A stretch of 64,000 bases of DNA from Paenibacillus lignilyticus (GCF_017942085.1 NZ_JAGKSP010000004.1:124001-188000); one strand, 5' to 3'; counted from the first letter of the stretch, positions 35,351 through 44,420 are shown. The notes: generated from the letters alone by a model not told the origin. A program made the numbers and translations.

Positions 35351-36391
35351 ATGTGGAAGGTTGGCCTAATCGGTACCGGCTTCTGGTCGGATAAGCATCT
35401 GCAGGCGTGGAGTCGAATTCCGGGTGTTCAAATAACGGCACTTTGCAACCGCTCTCCGGAGAAATTAATGAAGGCTGCTTCAAAATACAACATTTCTTCC
35501 GATCAATTGTATAGTCATATCGACGATATGCTTGCGCATGCCGATGTAGACATTATTGATATCGTAACGGGCGCAGAAACGCATGTCGATTTCGTTCGAA
35601 AAGCAGCGCAGGCGGGCAAGCATATCATGTGCCAGAAGCCGTTTGCGCCGACAATGGAAGAAGCGGAAGAGATGGTATCGCTCGCGAAGCGAAATGGCGT
35701 CAGGCTCATGGTTACGGAGAATTGGCGCTGGTTGGAGCCGTTCCAAACGATAAAGGAAGTTATCGACAGCGGCGAGTTAGGAAAGCTGCATGTTGCAAGA
35801 TACGTTCATACGGATTATTACACCCCGCGCATGGAGCCGGAAGCTGAGCTGCCGCAGCCGTTCTTCCGCACAATGCCCAAGCTGCTTTTCTACGAAATGG
35901 GCGTGCATTGGTTTGATACTTGGCGGTTTCTCTTCGGGACACCGCAGCGCTTAACGGCAGAGCTGACGCGGGTCAGCAACCATATTATTGGGGAAGACAG
36001 CGGCATTGTCATGCTTGGACATGAAGGCTTCTACGGATTCATGGATATGAGCTGGGCAACCAGGCAGAAGCTGGACCGTCCGCTTGGCGAGCAGGTTAAG
36101 GCGGTGCATTTGGAGCAGTTTGTCATTGACGGCAGCAACGGCAGCTTGAAAATGTACACGGACGGCAAAATCACCGTTGTTTCGAAAGACGGAGCTTCGG
36201 AGCGAGTCGTGAAAGACGAGACAACGCTCGATCACGAAGAAAGCCATTTCCGGCTGCAGTCGCATTTTATTGCTTGTTTATCTAACGGCGAACCGTTCCA
36301 AACCAGCGGCGAGGATAACTTGATTACGCTTCGTTTGGCTTTCTCCGTCTATGAGAGCGCAGCAGAGCATAAGACGATTGCGATCACTTAG
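35351..36391 (+). CDS. Gfo/Idh/MocA-family oxidoreductase (1)
   Basis: 346 residues. The N-terminal Rossmann fold starts KVGLIGTGFWSDKHLQAW; the catalytic-lysine motif appears as CQKPFAPTMEEAEEM, with Gln in place of the usual Glu of EKP but the Lys kept. The C-terminal alpha/beta domain includes ENWRWLEPFQTIKEVIDSGELG and FYEMGVHWFDTWRFLFG with the conserved His. NAD(P)-linked sugar or inositol oxidation is the family reaction. AGAGAGGGAG precedes the ATG; it lies 29 bp behind the ApnO-like gene. Confidence 0.87.
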   Translation: MWKVGLIGTGFWSDKHLQAWSRIPGVQITALCNRSPEKLMKAASKYNISSDQLYSHIDDMLAHADVDIIDIVTGAETHVDFVRKAAQAGKHIMCQKPFAPTMEEAEEMVSLAKRNGVRLMVTENWRWLEPFQTIKEVIDSGELGKLHVARYVHTDYYTPRMEPEAELPQPFFRTMPKLLFYEMGVHWFDTWRFLFGTPQRLTAELTRVSNHIIGEDSGIVMLGHEGFYGFMDMSWATRQKLDRPLGEQVKAVHLEQFVIDGSNGSLKMYTDGKITVVSKDGASERVVKDETTLDHEESHFRLQSHFIACLSNGEPFQTSGEDNLITLRLAFSVYESAAEHKTIAIT

Positions 36392-36492
36392 AGCGGCTGA
36401 TTCGACAGCTCGAAGCGGAAGAATAAGTCGAATATTTCCGGGGAAATGATAGAGAGCGAATAGTACGCTTATGTTACGGTCACGCAATCGTG

Positions 36493-36535
36493 AGAGCCTG
36501 GAGAGGCAGCATGCTTCTTCCCGGGCTTTTTCTGT
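36493..36535 (+). terminator. Terminator after Gfo/Idh gene 1
   Basis: GAGCCTGGAGAGG pairs imperfectly with CTTCTTCCCGGGCT and is followed by TTTTTC. Confidence 0.7.
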
Positions 36536-36565
36536 TGAAAGGTACTGTCATTGCCAAGAAAAGGA

Positions 36566-36611
36566 TTGACGGAATTATCCAGCTTCATTACTATAATGTT
36601 GTATACAACAT
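36566..36611 (+). promoter_or_regulatory. Promoter and perfect 16-bp operator of GntR gene 2
   Basis: TTGACG (36566-36571) and TACTAT (36589-36594) are 17 bp apart; TATAAT at 36592-36597 is an alternative -10. ATGTTGTATACAACAT (36596-36611) is a perfect palindrome just downstream, containing the GntR/FCD core TTGTATACAA, so autorepression is likely. Confidence 0.7.
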
Positions 36612-36653
36612 ACAACATGACGATTCGCATATAGAAAGCAGGAGGTTAGCAGC

Positions 36654-37367
36654 GTGTCCTCAAGTCAGCTTCCACCGCAGCCGTTAGAGAAATTGGTTGT
36701 CAGTAACATTTGGGATCAAACCTATCAAGTGCTTAAGGAGCGAATACTAGCCCGGCATTTTGGCGCAAACGAGAAGCTGCTCATTCCTGAGCTGGCTAAA
36801 CAGCTCGGCGTCAGTCGTACTCCGATTCGCGATGCACTGAACCGGCTTGAGATGGAAGGGCTCGTCCGCACCGTATCCAAGGTAGGCACCTTCGTCAATC
36901 CCGTCATGGAGGATAACGTCAATGACATTATGAACAGTCGGCTCATGATCGATTTATGGACCATTGATCAGCTGAGCGTCATGGACGAAGAATTGCTTGC
37001 TTCCAAGTTCGATGCCTTAGATGCGCTTGTCGAGCATGCAGCAGCCTCTATTTCAGAGGGACCGGGCATCAACATCGAATTGCAATCCAATTTTGATTTG
37101 ATGTTTCATTTGGAGCTTGTCCGGATGAGCGGCAATCGTAGAAATGTGGAGATTTACAAATCGCTGATGCACTATCGTTACTTGAATCTCGGCGAGCCGC
37201 ATGTGACGGACGAGATGATGATGCTTGCTTTTCGCCAGCATCTGTCGATCTATGAATCGCTGCGGGCGCGAGACTTTCAAGCAGCGAAGGAAGCGATCAC
37301 GAAACATCTGGCGTACTCCAGGCAAAATATCTTAAATGTCATCATTCGCAGTGGCGGGGAAATCTAG
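36654..37367 (+). CDS. GntR-family regulator with FCD domain (2)
   Basis: 237 residues from GTG 36654 with AGGAGGT upstream. The winged helix (YQVLKERILARHFGANEKLL, SRTPIRDALNRLEMEGLV) is followed by an FCD domain (NDIMNSRLMIDLW, LMFHLELVRMSGN, FRQHLSIYESL, ITKHLAYSRQN). It is directly behind a 16-bp palindrome matching the expected operator. It heads an operon with an SDR and a large putative glycan-active protein, and probably senses an intermediate of that pathway. Confidence 0.92.
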   Translation: MSSSQLPPQPLEKLVVSNIWDQTYQVLKERILARHFGANEKLLIPELAKQLGVSRTPIRDALNRLEMEGLVRTVSKVGTFVNPVMEDNVNDIMNSRLMIDLWTIDQLSVMDEELLASKFDALDALVEHAAASISEGPGINIELQSNFDLMFHLELVRMSGNRRNVEIYKSLMHYRYLNLGEPHVTDEMMMLAFRQHLSIYESLRARDFQAAKEAITKHLAYSRQNILNVIIRSGGEI

Positions 37368-37396
37368 TATCCGGAGAAGCAGGGTGAAACGCAGGT

Positions 37397-38173
37397 ATGA
37401 TGAGCTTACATAATAAGACAGCGATTATAACCGGGTCGACCAGCGGGATCGGCGAAGCAACGGCATGTAAGCTGGCAGAGCTTGGAGCCAAAGTGTTGGT
37501 GACAGGCAGGGATCCGGAACGAGGATCGAAGGTTGCGGCGGAAATTATCCGACAAGGCGGAGAATCGTTGTTCGTGCAAGCAGATTTAAGCGATCCATCG
37601 GTGCCGGGCAATCTTGTGCAGGCTGCGATTTCACAATGGGGACGGCTGGATATCGTTGTTAATAATGCCGCGCTGGTGTGCAGCAAGCCGCTTGCCGAAG
37701 TGACCCATCAAGATTGGGACCGGTTATTTGCGGTCAATGTGAAGGCAGGTTTCTTTCTGATTCAGGCGGCGCTGCCTTACTTGCGTGAGACGCAAGGCGC
37801 CGTCGTCAATGTAAGCTCGATTAACGGACAGATCAATGCGCATGACAATCTCGTCTATGACACGATGAAGGCGGCTTTAAACCATATGACACGCGGACTT
37901 GCCTTCGAGCTGCGCAAGGAAGGGGTAAGGTTTAATGCGTTGCTTCCGGCCGGCGTCGCAACACCGCTCCTAGAGCAGTGGCTGCAGCAGAAGCTAGGCG
38001 ATCCCGAAGCAGCGAAGCAAGCGGCTGATCGGAGTTATGACGATCCCCGCGTAGGCAAGCCGGAGCAAATTGCAAGCGCTGTCGCATTTCTCGTCAGCCA
38101 AGAGTCATCTTGGGTCAACGGCGCCTTGATCCCGATAGAAGGCGGGTTTACGTTAGGGAACACGAAGGATTGA
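37397..38173 (+). CDS. Short-chain dehydrogenase/reductase (1)
   Basis: 258 residues. Cofactor motif TGSTSGIGEA, NNAA, catalytic Ser in NVSSINGQ, and YDTMK (Tyr and Lys) are all present, and the C-terminus IEGGFTLGN is typical. NAD(P)-dependent oxidation of a sugar or polyol hydroxyl is the usual reaction in such settings. Follows the GntR gene by 29 bp and precedes the large gene by 55 bp, so the three are likely one transcript. Confidence 0.9.
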   Translation: MMSLHNKTAIITGSTSGIGEATACKLAELGAKVLVTGRDPERGSKVAAEIIRQGGESLFVQADLSDPSVPGNLVQAAISQWGRLDIVVNNAALVCSKPLAEVTHQDWDRLFAVNVKAGFFLIQAALPYLRETQGAVVNVSSINGQINAHDNLVYDTMKAALNHMTRGLAFELRKEGVRFNALLPAGVATPLLEQWLQQKLGDPEAAKQAADRSYDDPRVGKPEQIASAVAFLVSQESSWVNGALIPIEGGFTLGNTKD

Positions 38174-38228
38174 AACGAACCGCGATTTAGAACGAATCAC
38201 ATAAATTCATCAGAAGGATGTGTTTCAA

Positions 38229-40172
38229 GTGAGTTTGAGTCCACTTCAACTTCCGCTTCCCCTGCAAACAAGTTTGAAGGCAACGAGTCGCGGCACCGCA
38301 CCGGGCTGGGCTGTGAAACAACGGCAACTATTCGACCTCCTGAATGAATCCGCGAAACGTTTCATTGCGAAATATACAAGGCCGGACGGTACGCTCATTT
38401 GGCGAAATGATTGGCCGGGGATGGACGGCTCTGACGATCCCTATGAGGGTTTCATGAATTTGGCGCTGCTTCACGCTTTAGGAGGCGACGATTTCCTGCA
38501 CGAAGCGTCCCGCCGAATCTGGGAAGGCATCACCTTCCAGTGGACGGAATATGGACAAATTCATCGCGAGTTTGACGCTTATTATGATTGGATGCATCAC
38601 GGCGAAGGGTATTTATACTTTTATTTTCTGGGACTCTCCGGGCCTGCGCTCTTGAAAGATCGGCAGCGTGCCGTGCGATTCGCTAACATGTATACCGGCG
38701 ATGACGCGGAAGCGCCGAACTATGACAAGGAGAAGAAGCTTATTCGATCTCCGCTCAATGGCAGCAAAGGACCGCGTTTTATCGCATCCGCAGAGGATTG
38801 GTCTACGCATCGCGGCATTTTGGATAACTATTTAGCGCCCTATGAAGATATCCCGGGTGTGGATTTTGCATCGCGCAAATGCAAGTGGAGTGACGATACC
38901 ATCTACGCCCATCTGCTATCGATGATGAATGAACGGATGAACCGCGGTGACGTACCGCTGAACTTAAATGCTACGGGACTTGTCGCAAATGCGTTCATGC
39001 ACACAGCCGATGACAAGTATAAACAATGGGTAGTGGACTACTTGGCGGCTTGGTCTGAACGCGCCGCACGCAACGGAGGATTAATCCCTGATAACGTAGG
39101 CTTGAATGATGAAATCGGGGAGTATAACGACGGCAAATGGTGGGGCGGCTACTATGGCTATCGCTGGCCGCACGGTTTCATGACGGTTATCGAGCCGATC
39201 ACAAATGCGACGATGAACGCGGTTTTGCTTACAGGGGACATGGAGCAACTCGGCTTAGCGCGCAGGCAGATCGATTTGAACTGGTCGCTTCGCAAGCAAT
39301 CGGAGGATGGCCGAACAGTTGTGCCTTACAAGCATTTTGACGCGGGCTGGGCGGATTTCCGCGAAGCAAGCGTTCGGTATCCGATCTATCTGTGGACGGT
39401 TTCGATGGCTGCAGAAGATCTCGAGCGGATTAATCGCATTCCGAAGAGCTACAACTGGGATGAAGTGGTAATTCCGAATGTTTCCGGCAAGGATGCGCTG
39501 ACCGGACGGGATACGAAGCATTTTATAAGCAATACGGAGCCTTGGTTCCGCTACATGAACGGTGAGCTGCCGGATTATCCGGATCGCATTCTTGATGCGA
39601 ATTTCAAGCTGATCACGAAGCAGCTGGACCGGATGGATTCTCCGATGGGGGATCCGGCGCAATGGTCAAGCTCCTACAACGATGATGATTTCTCCAGTAT
39701 TCATATCTGGCAGGAACTGTGTCCGGTCTACATGGAAAGTCTCGTGCAGCTGACGCTCGGCGGACCGATGCATATTTCGCATGGCGGCTTCCAGCACGGG
39801 AGATTCCGCTATTTCGATGGCGATCGCAAGCGAGTGGGGCTCCCGCTAGACACGGCAGCATTGGTTGAGCAGCTGAGCGACGACTCTGCAACGCTGCATC
39901 TGGTGAATACGTCGATGTTTGAGTCGCATACGGTGGTCATTCAAGGCGGCACATTCGGGGAGCATGACATCATTTCGGCCACGGTGCTGGATACTGAAGA
40001 TCAGGCGGGACAAACGGTACAGGTTAACAGCAAGTGGCTGCAGGTAGAATTGCTTCCCGGTGCAGCGATTCGCCTCTCCCTTATGATGTCTCGTTATGTG
40101 AATGAGCCTACTTATGACGGACCTTGGTCGCGGAAATCCGTTGAGCCGCTTCTGACAGGACGGACCGAATAA
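38229..40172 (+). CDS. Putative (alpha/alpha)-barrel glycan-active protein, 647 residues
   Basis: Start chosen at GTG 38229 (AGAAGGA 10 bp upstream). After about 40 residues the sequence has the rhythm of an (alpha/alpha) toroid (QRQLFDLLNESAKRFIAKYT, WRNDWPGMDGSDDPYEGFMN, YYDWMHHGEGYLYFYFLGL, GGYYGYRWPHGFMTVIEPIT), rich in Trp/Tyr/Asp as in polysaccharide lyases and unsaturated glucuronyl hydrolases. It ends in a beta-rich domain of about 130 residues (HLVNTSMFESHTVVIQGGTF). No signal peptide. I could not place it in a named family; lyase or glycosidase are both possible. A GAAACGTTTC palindrome occurs inside its coding sequence at 38354-38363. Confidence 0.7.
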   Translation: MSLSPLQLPLPLQTSLKATSRGTAPGWAVKQRQLFDLLNESAKRFIAKYTRPDGTLIWRNDWPGMDGSDDPYEGFMNLALLHALGGDDFLHEASRRIWEGITFQWTEYGQIHREFDAYYDWMHHGEGYLYFYFLGLSGPALLKDRQRAVRFANMYTGDDAEAPNYDKEKKLIRSPLNGSKGPRFIASAEDWSTHRGILDNYLAPYEDIPGVDFASRKCKWSDDTIYAHLLSMMNERMNRGDVPLNLNATGLVANAFMHTADDKYKQWVVDYLAAWSERAARNGGLIPDNVGLNDEIGEYNDGKWWGGYYGYRWPHGFMTVIEPITNATMNAVLLTGDMEQLGLARRQIDLNWSLRKQSEDGRTVVPYKHFDAGWADFREASVRYPIYLWTVSMAAEDLERINRIPKSYNWDEVVIPNVSGKDALTGRDTKHFISNTEPWFRYMNGELPDYPDRILDANFKLITKQLDRMDSPMGDPAQWSSSYNDDDFSSIHIWQELCPVYMESLVQLTLGGPMHISHGGFQHGRFRYFDGDRKRVGLPLDTAALVEQLSDDSATLHLVNTSMFESHTVVIQGGTFGEHDIISATVLDTEDQAGQTVQVNSKWLQVELLPGAAIRLSLMMSRYVNEPTYDGPWSRKSVEPLLTGRTE

Positions 40173-40336
40173 AGAAGCTATTGATGCAAACGGGCGGCTG
40201 ATGCTGCCCGTTTTTACGCAATTTGCAGCAGGCATGGTATAATTTAGGCAAGTCATTCCACCGGCAGGCATTAGTAGAAGAGAAGTGAGTTGCACACCGG
40301 CGGAAGCATGTCCACCATTTTGGAGGTTAACGAACG

Positions 40337-40630
40337 ATGAACATTACGATTATTCACGCAGCGATGACACATGACAAGGAAAATGGCTACAAAGGAAACG
40401 TCCAATTCGAGGTCGAAGGCCATAAACATCCCTACGAAATTACGCTTCAGCTGAACAGTCTGCGCGGAACGACATGGGATTACAGCTTGTTATTCGCGAA
40501 AGAACCCGGCTCCGAGGAGCAAATCAATGCCGTTGAAGCCGCCATCGAACAGGATGATGATCTGTTTGACAGCCTGATTGACGCCGCAGCGGCAACCTTG
40601 CCGGAAGAAGAAGAGGAGGCACAGTCATGA
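40337..40630 (+). CDS. Conserved small protein of unknown function, 97 residues
   Basis: Starts MNITIIHAAMTHDKENGYKG with GGAGG upstream; contains a WDYSLLFAKE segment and an acidic C-terminus (LPEEEEEAQS). No cysteine pattern, signal peptide or membrane segment. Its stop overlaps the start of the next SDR (ATGA), so the two are translationally coupled, which suggests a functional link. Confidence 0.65.
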   Translation: MNITIIHAAMTHDKENGYKGNVQFEVEGHKHPYEITLQLNSLRGTTWDYSLLFAKEPGSEEQINAVEAAIEQDDDLFDSLIDAAAATLPEEEEEAQS

Positions 40631-41391
40631 TTGGAATCGATCTGACCGGGCGCACCGCGCTCGTAACCGGGGCAACCGGAGAACTAGGCAGAGTTATGGT
40701 TCGCACAATAGCTGCTTGCGGGGCGGATGTTGCGATTCATTATAACAGTAACGAGGGACAAGCCCTGGAGTTGCAGAAAGAAATCATCGCCACCGGCAGA
40801 CGCGCTGCTATTGTCCAAGCAGATATTACGAATTTGGATGCCATTGTTGCCATGAGAGACAAAGTGAACGCAGAGCTGGGCCATGTGGATATCGTGGTCG
40901 CGAATGCCGTCATTCAATATGGCTGGACATCGATTCTGGAGCAGGCGCCTGAGGATTATCGCGGCCAGTTTGAATCCTGCGTGATGCAAAGCGTATACCT
41001 GGCAAAAGCTTTTGCACCGGCCATGATTGAGAAACAAGCAGGCCGGTTCATCGGCATCAACACCGAATGTGCGATGCAAAACTTCGAAACCCAATCCGCT
41101 TATGTGGCTGGCAAACGGGGTATGGACGGCGTTTATCGGATTCTGGCCAAGGAGATTGGCAGACATCAGATTACGGTTAACCAAGTTGCTCCGGGGTGGA
41201 CGATTTCGGACCGCGACCGTGCGAACGGGACAGAGCGCAATGAAGGTTATGAGAAAAGCGTAGCATTGAAGCGGAGAGGAACCGATCAGGATATTGCGAA
41301 CACTGTCGCATACCTGGCTTCCGATCTGGCCGGATTCATTACCGGTGCTTATATTCCCGTTTGCGGCGGAAACGTCATGCCAGCAATCTAA
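40627..41391 (+). CDS. Short-chain dehydrogenase/reductase (2) with substituted catalytic Ser
   Basis: 254 residues. TGATGELGRV is the cofactor loop (Glu where Ile-Gly-x is usual), NA-V for NNAG, and YVAGK supplies Tyr and Lys. The position 13 residues before the Tyr, normally the catalytic Ser, is Thr in GINTECAMQNF. APGWTISDRDR and GAYIPVCGGN match FabG-like enzymes. It may be active with Thr, or be a reduced-activity paralogue. Coupled to the small protein before it. Confidence 0.85.
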   Translation: MIGIDLTGRTALVTGATGELGRVMVRTIAACGADVAIHYNSNEGQALELQKEIIATGRRAAIVQADITNLDAIVAMRDKVNAELGHVDIVVANAVIQYGWTSILEQAPEDYRGQFESCVMQSVYLAKAFAPAMIEKQAGRFIGINTECAMQNFETQSAYVAGKRGMDGVYRILAKEIGRHQITVNQVAPGWTISDRDRANGTERNEGYEKSVALKRRGTDQDIANTVAYLASDLAGFITGAYIPVCGGNVMPAI

Positions 41392-41419
41392 AGAACTAAT
41401 TCTTCTAAGTCATGTTCGA

Positions 41420-41456
41420 GACGAAGACCATCCTGAGCAGGGATGGTCTTTTGGTG
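41420..41456 (+). terminator. Terminator after SDR 2
   Basis: AAGACCATCC and GGATGGTCTT around TGAGCA, followed by TT and a G; a moderate stem with a short T-tract. Confidence 0.7.
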
Positions 41457-41498
41457 TTGTTTCCCGGCCGACCGGCGGATTGAGGTCATGATGGATAA

Positions 41499-41690
41499 GT
41501 TCTAACGAATCGTACGAGGCTTATTTGTACCAAAATAGCTGCAAAAAAATTCTAACGAATCGTAGAAGCCTTATTTAGGGGTTTTTAGGTGAATTGGAGC
41601 TGATTTTCCCCAAATAAGACCTGTACGATTCGTTAGAATCACCAAGCCCCGAATTTCGGTTAAATAAGACCTGTACGATTCGTTAGAATT
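41499..41690. repeat. TTCTAACGAATCGTAC-type repeat, two direct and two inverted copies
   Basis: TTCTAACGAATCGTA(C/G) starts at 41500 and 41550; the reverse-complement form ACGATTCGTTAGAA ends at about 41639 and 41689. The direct copies are 50 bp apart and so are the inverted ones. The whole block can fold back on itself as a long imperfect hairpin. Confidence 0.85.
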
Positions 41691-41752
41691 TCGAAACATG
41701 TTGAAAGTGGAACGTGGAAGGTTGAGTGCGTGGAAGGTGGACTACCGAAAGA

Positions 41753-41881
41753 TATGAGTTACCGAATGTGTAAATGTTGGATGCCAAACTGCATGTAAGG
41801 TGGGATGCGGATTGATGTGAGTTACCGAAAGTGTAAATGTTGGATGCTAAATTGTGTGGAATGCGGAATGCGGAATGCGGA
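41753..41881. repeat. 63-bp tandem duplication with GGAATGC triplet
   Basis: GAGTTACCGAA(T/A)GTGTAAATGTTGGATGC occurs at 41756 and 41819, 63 bp apart. The second unit ends in three successive GGAATGC copies. Confidence 0.75.
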
Positions 41882-41924
41882 CCACGGATTCTGTATGTGC
41901 GGGGATCGTGGAATGCTACAACGT

Positions 41925-41997
41925 AACGTATCCTAGAGGCACTATTCGAGGGTTTTTGGTCGTTTTTACATCAAATATAAGCTGTAGGGTTCGTTAC
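41925..41997. repeat. Diverged copy of the 41.5-kb repeat pair
   Basis: GTAACGTATCCTAGAGGCACTATT and, facing it, AAATATAAGCTGTAGGGTTCGTTA match the two arms of the block at 41499-41690 with several substitutions, and share the GGGTTTTT linker. No gene was found in 41392-42490. Confidence 0.6.
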
Positions 41998-42184
41998 CCT
42001 TCATTTTTCTCCTCCATTCGCTGCATCTCATCAGTTGCCAACATCCTGCCTTGTGAAGTAAGATAACGCTTTCAGGAGTTGATAGTCGCTCATCAGTGAA
42101 ATTGTTTCTGAAATCGGCGCTCTAAACGACTTCCTCGCACCTGCTAATTGCGGTCAATTATGGCCGTCTTAATTTCTATTTGTC

Positions 42185-42194
42185 GAAACGTTTC
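42185..42194. promoter_or_regulatory. LacI-type operator GAAACGTTTC upstream of the PhyH operon
   Basis: Perfect 10-bp palindrome 297 bp before the dioxygenase start, also found twice upstream of the LacI gene at 47737. A long 5' leader lies between it and the first gene. Confidence 0.65.
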
Positions 42195-42490
42195 ACTTAG
42201 CGGCAAAAACATGTATATTATTCATAGGGAGCTGACAGCGTCATGGTAGGTCCGATTTGGGCTGGTCCATTCTGCTTGTCAATTTTCGGAAGGTTATGAC
42301 GATGTGAGAATTGCTGCTTCGTCTAAGAAATGAAGCTCTATCTTGTTAGTTCCGCATATCTGCAGTTTCGGATGTCGATGCTAATCGAGGGATAAAATGG
42401 CTTCCGGCTTTTGCCCCGGTACTTATCTGATTGGAATCGTTGGCTAACCGCCATTGATCTTATACAACACATCTAAAGGAGTCGATTGCT

Positions 42491-43324
42491 ATGAGAATCA
42501 AATTGACAGAGCAAGAATTGGCAACTGGGCAGCTTAACCCGGAAACATTGGAGACAGCAGCTGAGCAAGTGAAAGTTAATGGCTATATTTTGTTTGAGAA
42601 AGTGCTGAGCGACGAGAAAATCAAAACCATCCGTGACTCATTCGATCCGATCTTCGACGAGTATATCGACAAACGCGGTTACAACACAGGTACCAACCGT
42701 GCGCAAATGTTCCTGCCTTTCATGGCGCCGTTCAATGACAGTGAAGTTATTGCTCACCCGATTGTAATGAGCGTTATCGAGAAAGTGCTCGGCAGAGGCT
42801 TCCACTGTTCTTATTTTGCATCCGATACACCTATGCCAGGCTCTGATTATCAAGCTGTTCACTGCGACATTATGCCGTTGTTCCCAGAGCTTACTGTTCC
42901 GCTTCCGGCGTTCAGCCTTGTTGTGAACATTCCGCTTGTTGATGTAAACGAAGTGAACGGTCCGCTTGAAATATGGCCGGGCGGTACGCACCTGAATCCG
43001 GACAATGCGAACCACGATACACTTGATGGCAGCATCAACCCGAACCTGCACATCGTCCGCGCAGCAGAAGGCATGCTTTCGGAGAAAGTGTTCATGCCTG
43101 CAGGCTCCATCGTTATCCGCGACATTCGTATGTGGCACCGCGGCACGCCGAACCGTTCTGACGATCGCCGTACGAACCTGGCTATGATCTTCAACCGTCA
43201 CTGGTACAATTCCAGCACACATACTCCAATTCCGCGCGAAACCTATGATGCGATGACTGCGAAGGAAAAAGAGGTTTACCGTAACTTCCGCATTGGTCAA
43301 CCAGTAGCAATGCCTTGGGAATAG
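42491..43324 (+). CDS. Phytanoyl-CoA dioxygenase (PhyH)-family protein
   Basis: 277 residues with AAAGGAG before the ATG. Iron ligands appear in AVHCDIMPLF (HxD) and in RMWHRGTPNRS (distal His), and RRTNLAMIF holds the 2-oxoglutarate-binding Arg. PhyH proteins are Fe(II)/2-oxoglutarate-dependent hydroxylases. In sugar loci they are linked with Gfo/Idh and isomerase genes, and the natural substrate is usually unknown. First gene of the operon running through the GH3 glucosidase. Confidence 0.88.
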   Translation: MRIKLTEQELATGQLNPETLETAAEQVKVNGYILFEKVLSDEKIKTIRDSFDPIFDEYIDKRGYNTGTNRAQMFLPFMAPFNDSEVIAHPIVMSVIEKVLGRGFHCSYFASDTPMPGSDYQAVHCDIMPLFPELTVPLPAFSLVVNIPLVDVNEVNGPLEIWPGGTHLNPDNANHDTLDGSINPNLHIVRAAEGMLSEKVFMPAGSIVIRDIRMWHRGTPNRSDDRRTNLAMIFNRHWYNSSTHTPIPRETYDAMTAKEKEVYRNFRIGQPVAMPWE

Positions 43325-43343
43325 GAAGGGGACTCGCTCAATC

Positions 43344-44420
43344 ATGCGATTCTATTTAATTGGGGCCGGTGTCATTAACCGGACCCACGCTGAAGCGATT
43401 TACAAGATCGAAGGCGAAGAAGTCATTGAAATCAAAGTTGCGGATCCGAACCCAGCGGCGCTTGCGAGCTTCGCTGAGCGATTCCCGCAAGTTACAACAT
43501 TTACCGATGCTAAGGAAATGCTGAACGAGGAGCCGCGTGAAGACGATATCGTAATCGTCGGCACGCCTCCATTTACGCATTTTCCATTGTCGCGAATGGC
43601 GCTGGAATCCGGACGTCATACGCTTTGCGAGAAACCGTTAGTGATGAATCGCGAAGAAGCAGAAGCGCTGCTTGAAATCGCCAAAGCGAATAACCGCATG
43701 CTCGGCTGCTGCAGTGTGCGTTTCTTGCAGGTACCGAAGACGGATGAAGTGAAACGCATTTTGAATTCGGGCGAGCTCGGCGATGTATACAAAATTTCAT
43801 TCGTCTTCCGCGGTCAACGCGGTCGTCCCGGTATTGAGCATCAACCCGAGAGCCGTTGGTTCTTGGATAAATCCAAAGCCGCCGGCGGCATCGTCATGGA
43901 CTGGGGTCCTTATGATTTCACGCTTCTGAATGATATGCTGCAGCCGGTGAGCGTTGAGGTTGCTTCTGCTTGGACAGCGAAGCCGGAAACCGACATTGAT
44001 CCCAAGGATGTCGTATATGACATCGAAGGTCACGTAGGCGCTATGCTGAAATTCCAGCAAGCCAGCGGCAAATCGGTCTGGGTCCAATACGAGCGTGCTT
44101 CCTGTACGCATGGCGAACCGTATTACACGGTCGAAATCGAAGGCACGAATGGCGCAGTCAAATGGTCGCCGTACTTCGAGACCGACCAAGTTCTGGTTAA
44201 ATCGGACAAGAATGGTGAAGTTATAACTAACGAAAATACGATTCCGTACGAAGGTCAGATCGGTTACATGGACCACCCGATTCACTTCTTCTACCAGAAA
44301 GTGAAAGGCCAGCAGTCGCCAGCGGTAGTGAACGAGCAGGCTGTCTTCAATTTCTTGTGTTTACAATCGATCTATGATGCTGCTGCAAGTCAACAGGCAG
44401 TTGTTCTGAGGAGGAAATAA
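43344..44420 (+). CDS. Gfo/Idh/MocA-family oxidoreductase (2)
   Basis: 358 residues. FYLIGAGVINRTHAEAI opens the Rossmann fold; the catalytic Lys sits in CEKPLVMNREEAEALL; MDWGPYDFTLLNDML holds the conserved Asp region of the C-terminal domain. Likely NAD(P)-linked oxidation of a sugar, perhaps at C3. Lies 19 bp after the dioxygenase and ends 2 bp before isomerase C, so tightly coupled. Confidence 0.9.
   Translation: MRFYLIGAGVINRTHAEAIYKIEGEEVIEIKVADPNPAALASFAERFPQVTTFTDAKEMLNEEPREDDIVIVGTPPFTHFPLSRMALESGRHTLCEKPLVMNREEAEALLEIAKANNRMLGCCSVRFLQVPKTDEVKRILNSGELGDVYKISFVFRGQRGRPGIEHQPESRWFLDKSKAAGGIVMDWGPYDFTLLNDMLQPVSVEVASAWTAKPETDIDPKDVVYDIEGHVGAMLKFQQASGKSVWVQYERASCTHGEPYYTVEIEGTNGAVKWSPYFETDQVLVKSDKNGEVITNENTIPYEGQIGYMDHPIHFFYQKVKGQQSPAVVNEQAVFNFLCLQSIYDAAASQQAVVLRRK

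Noticed and set aside
41854..42066. Small ORF in the repeat-rich spacer
   Set aside because: Built from repeat sequence with no ribosome binding site and no recognisable protein.
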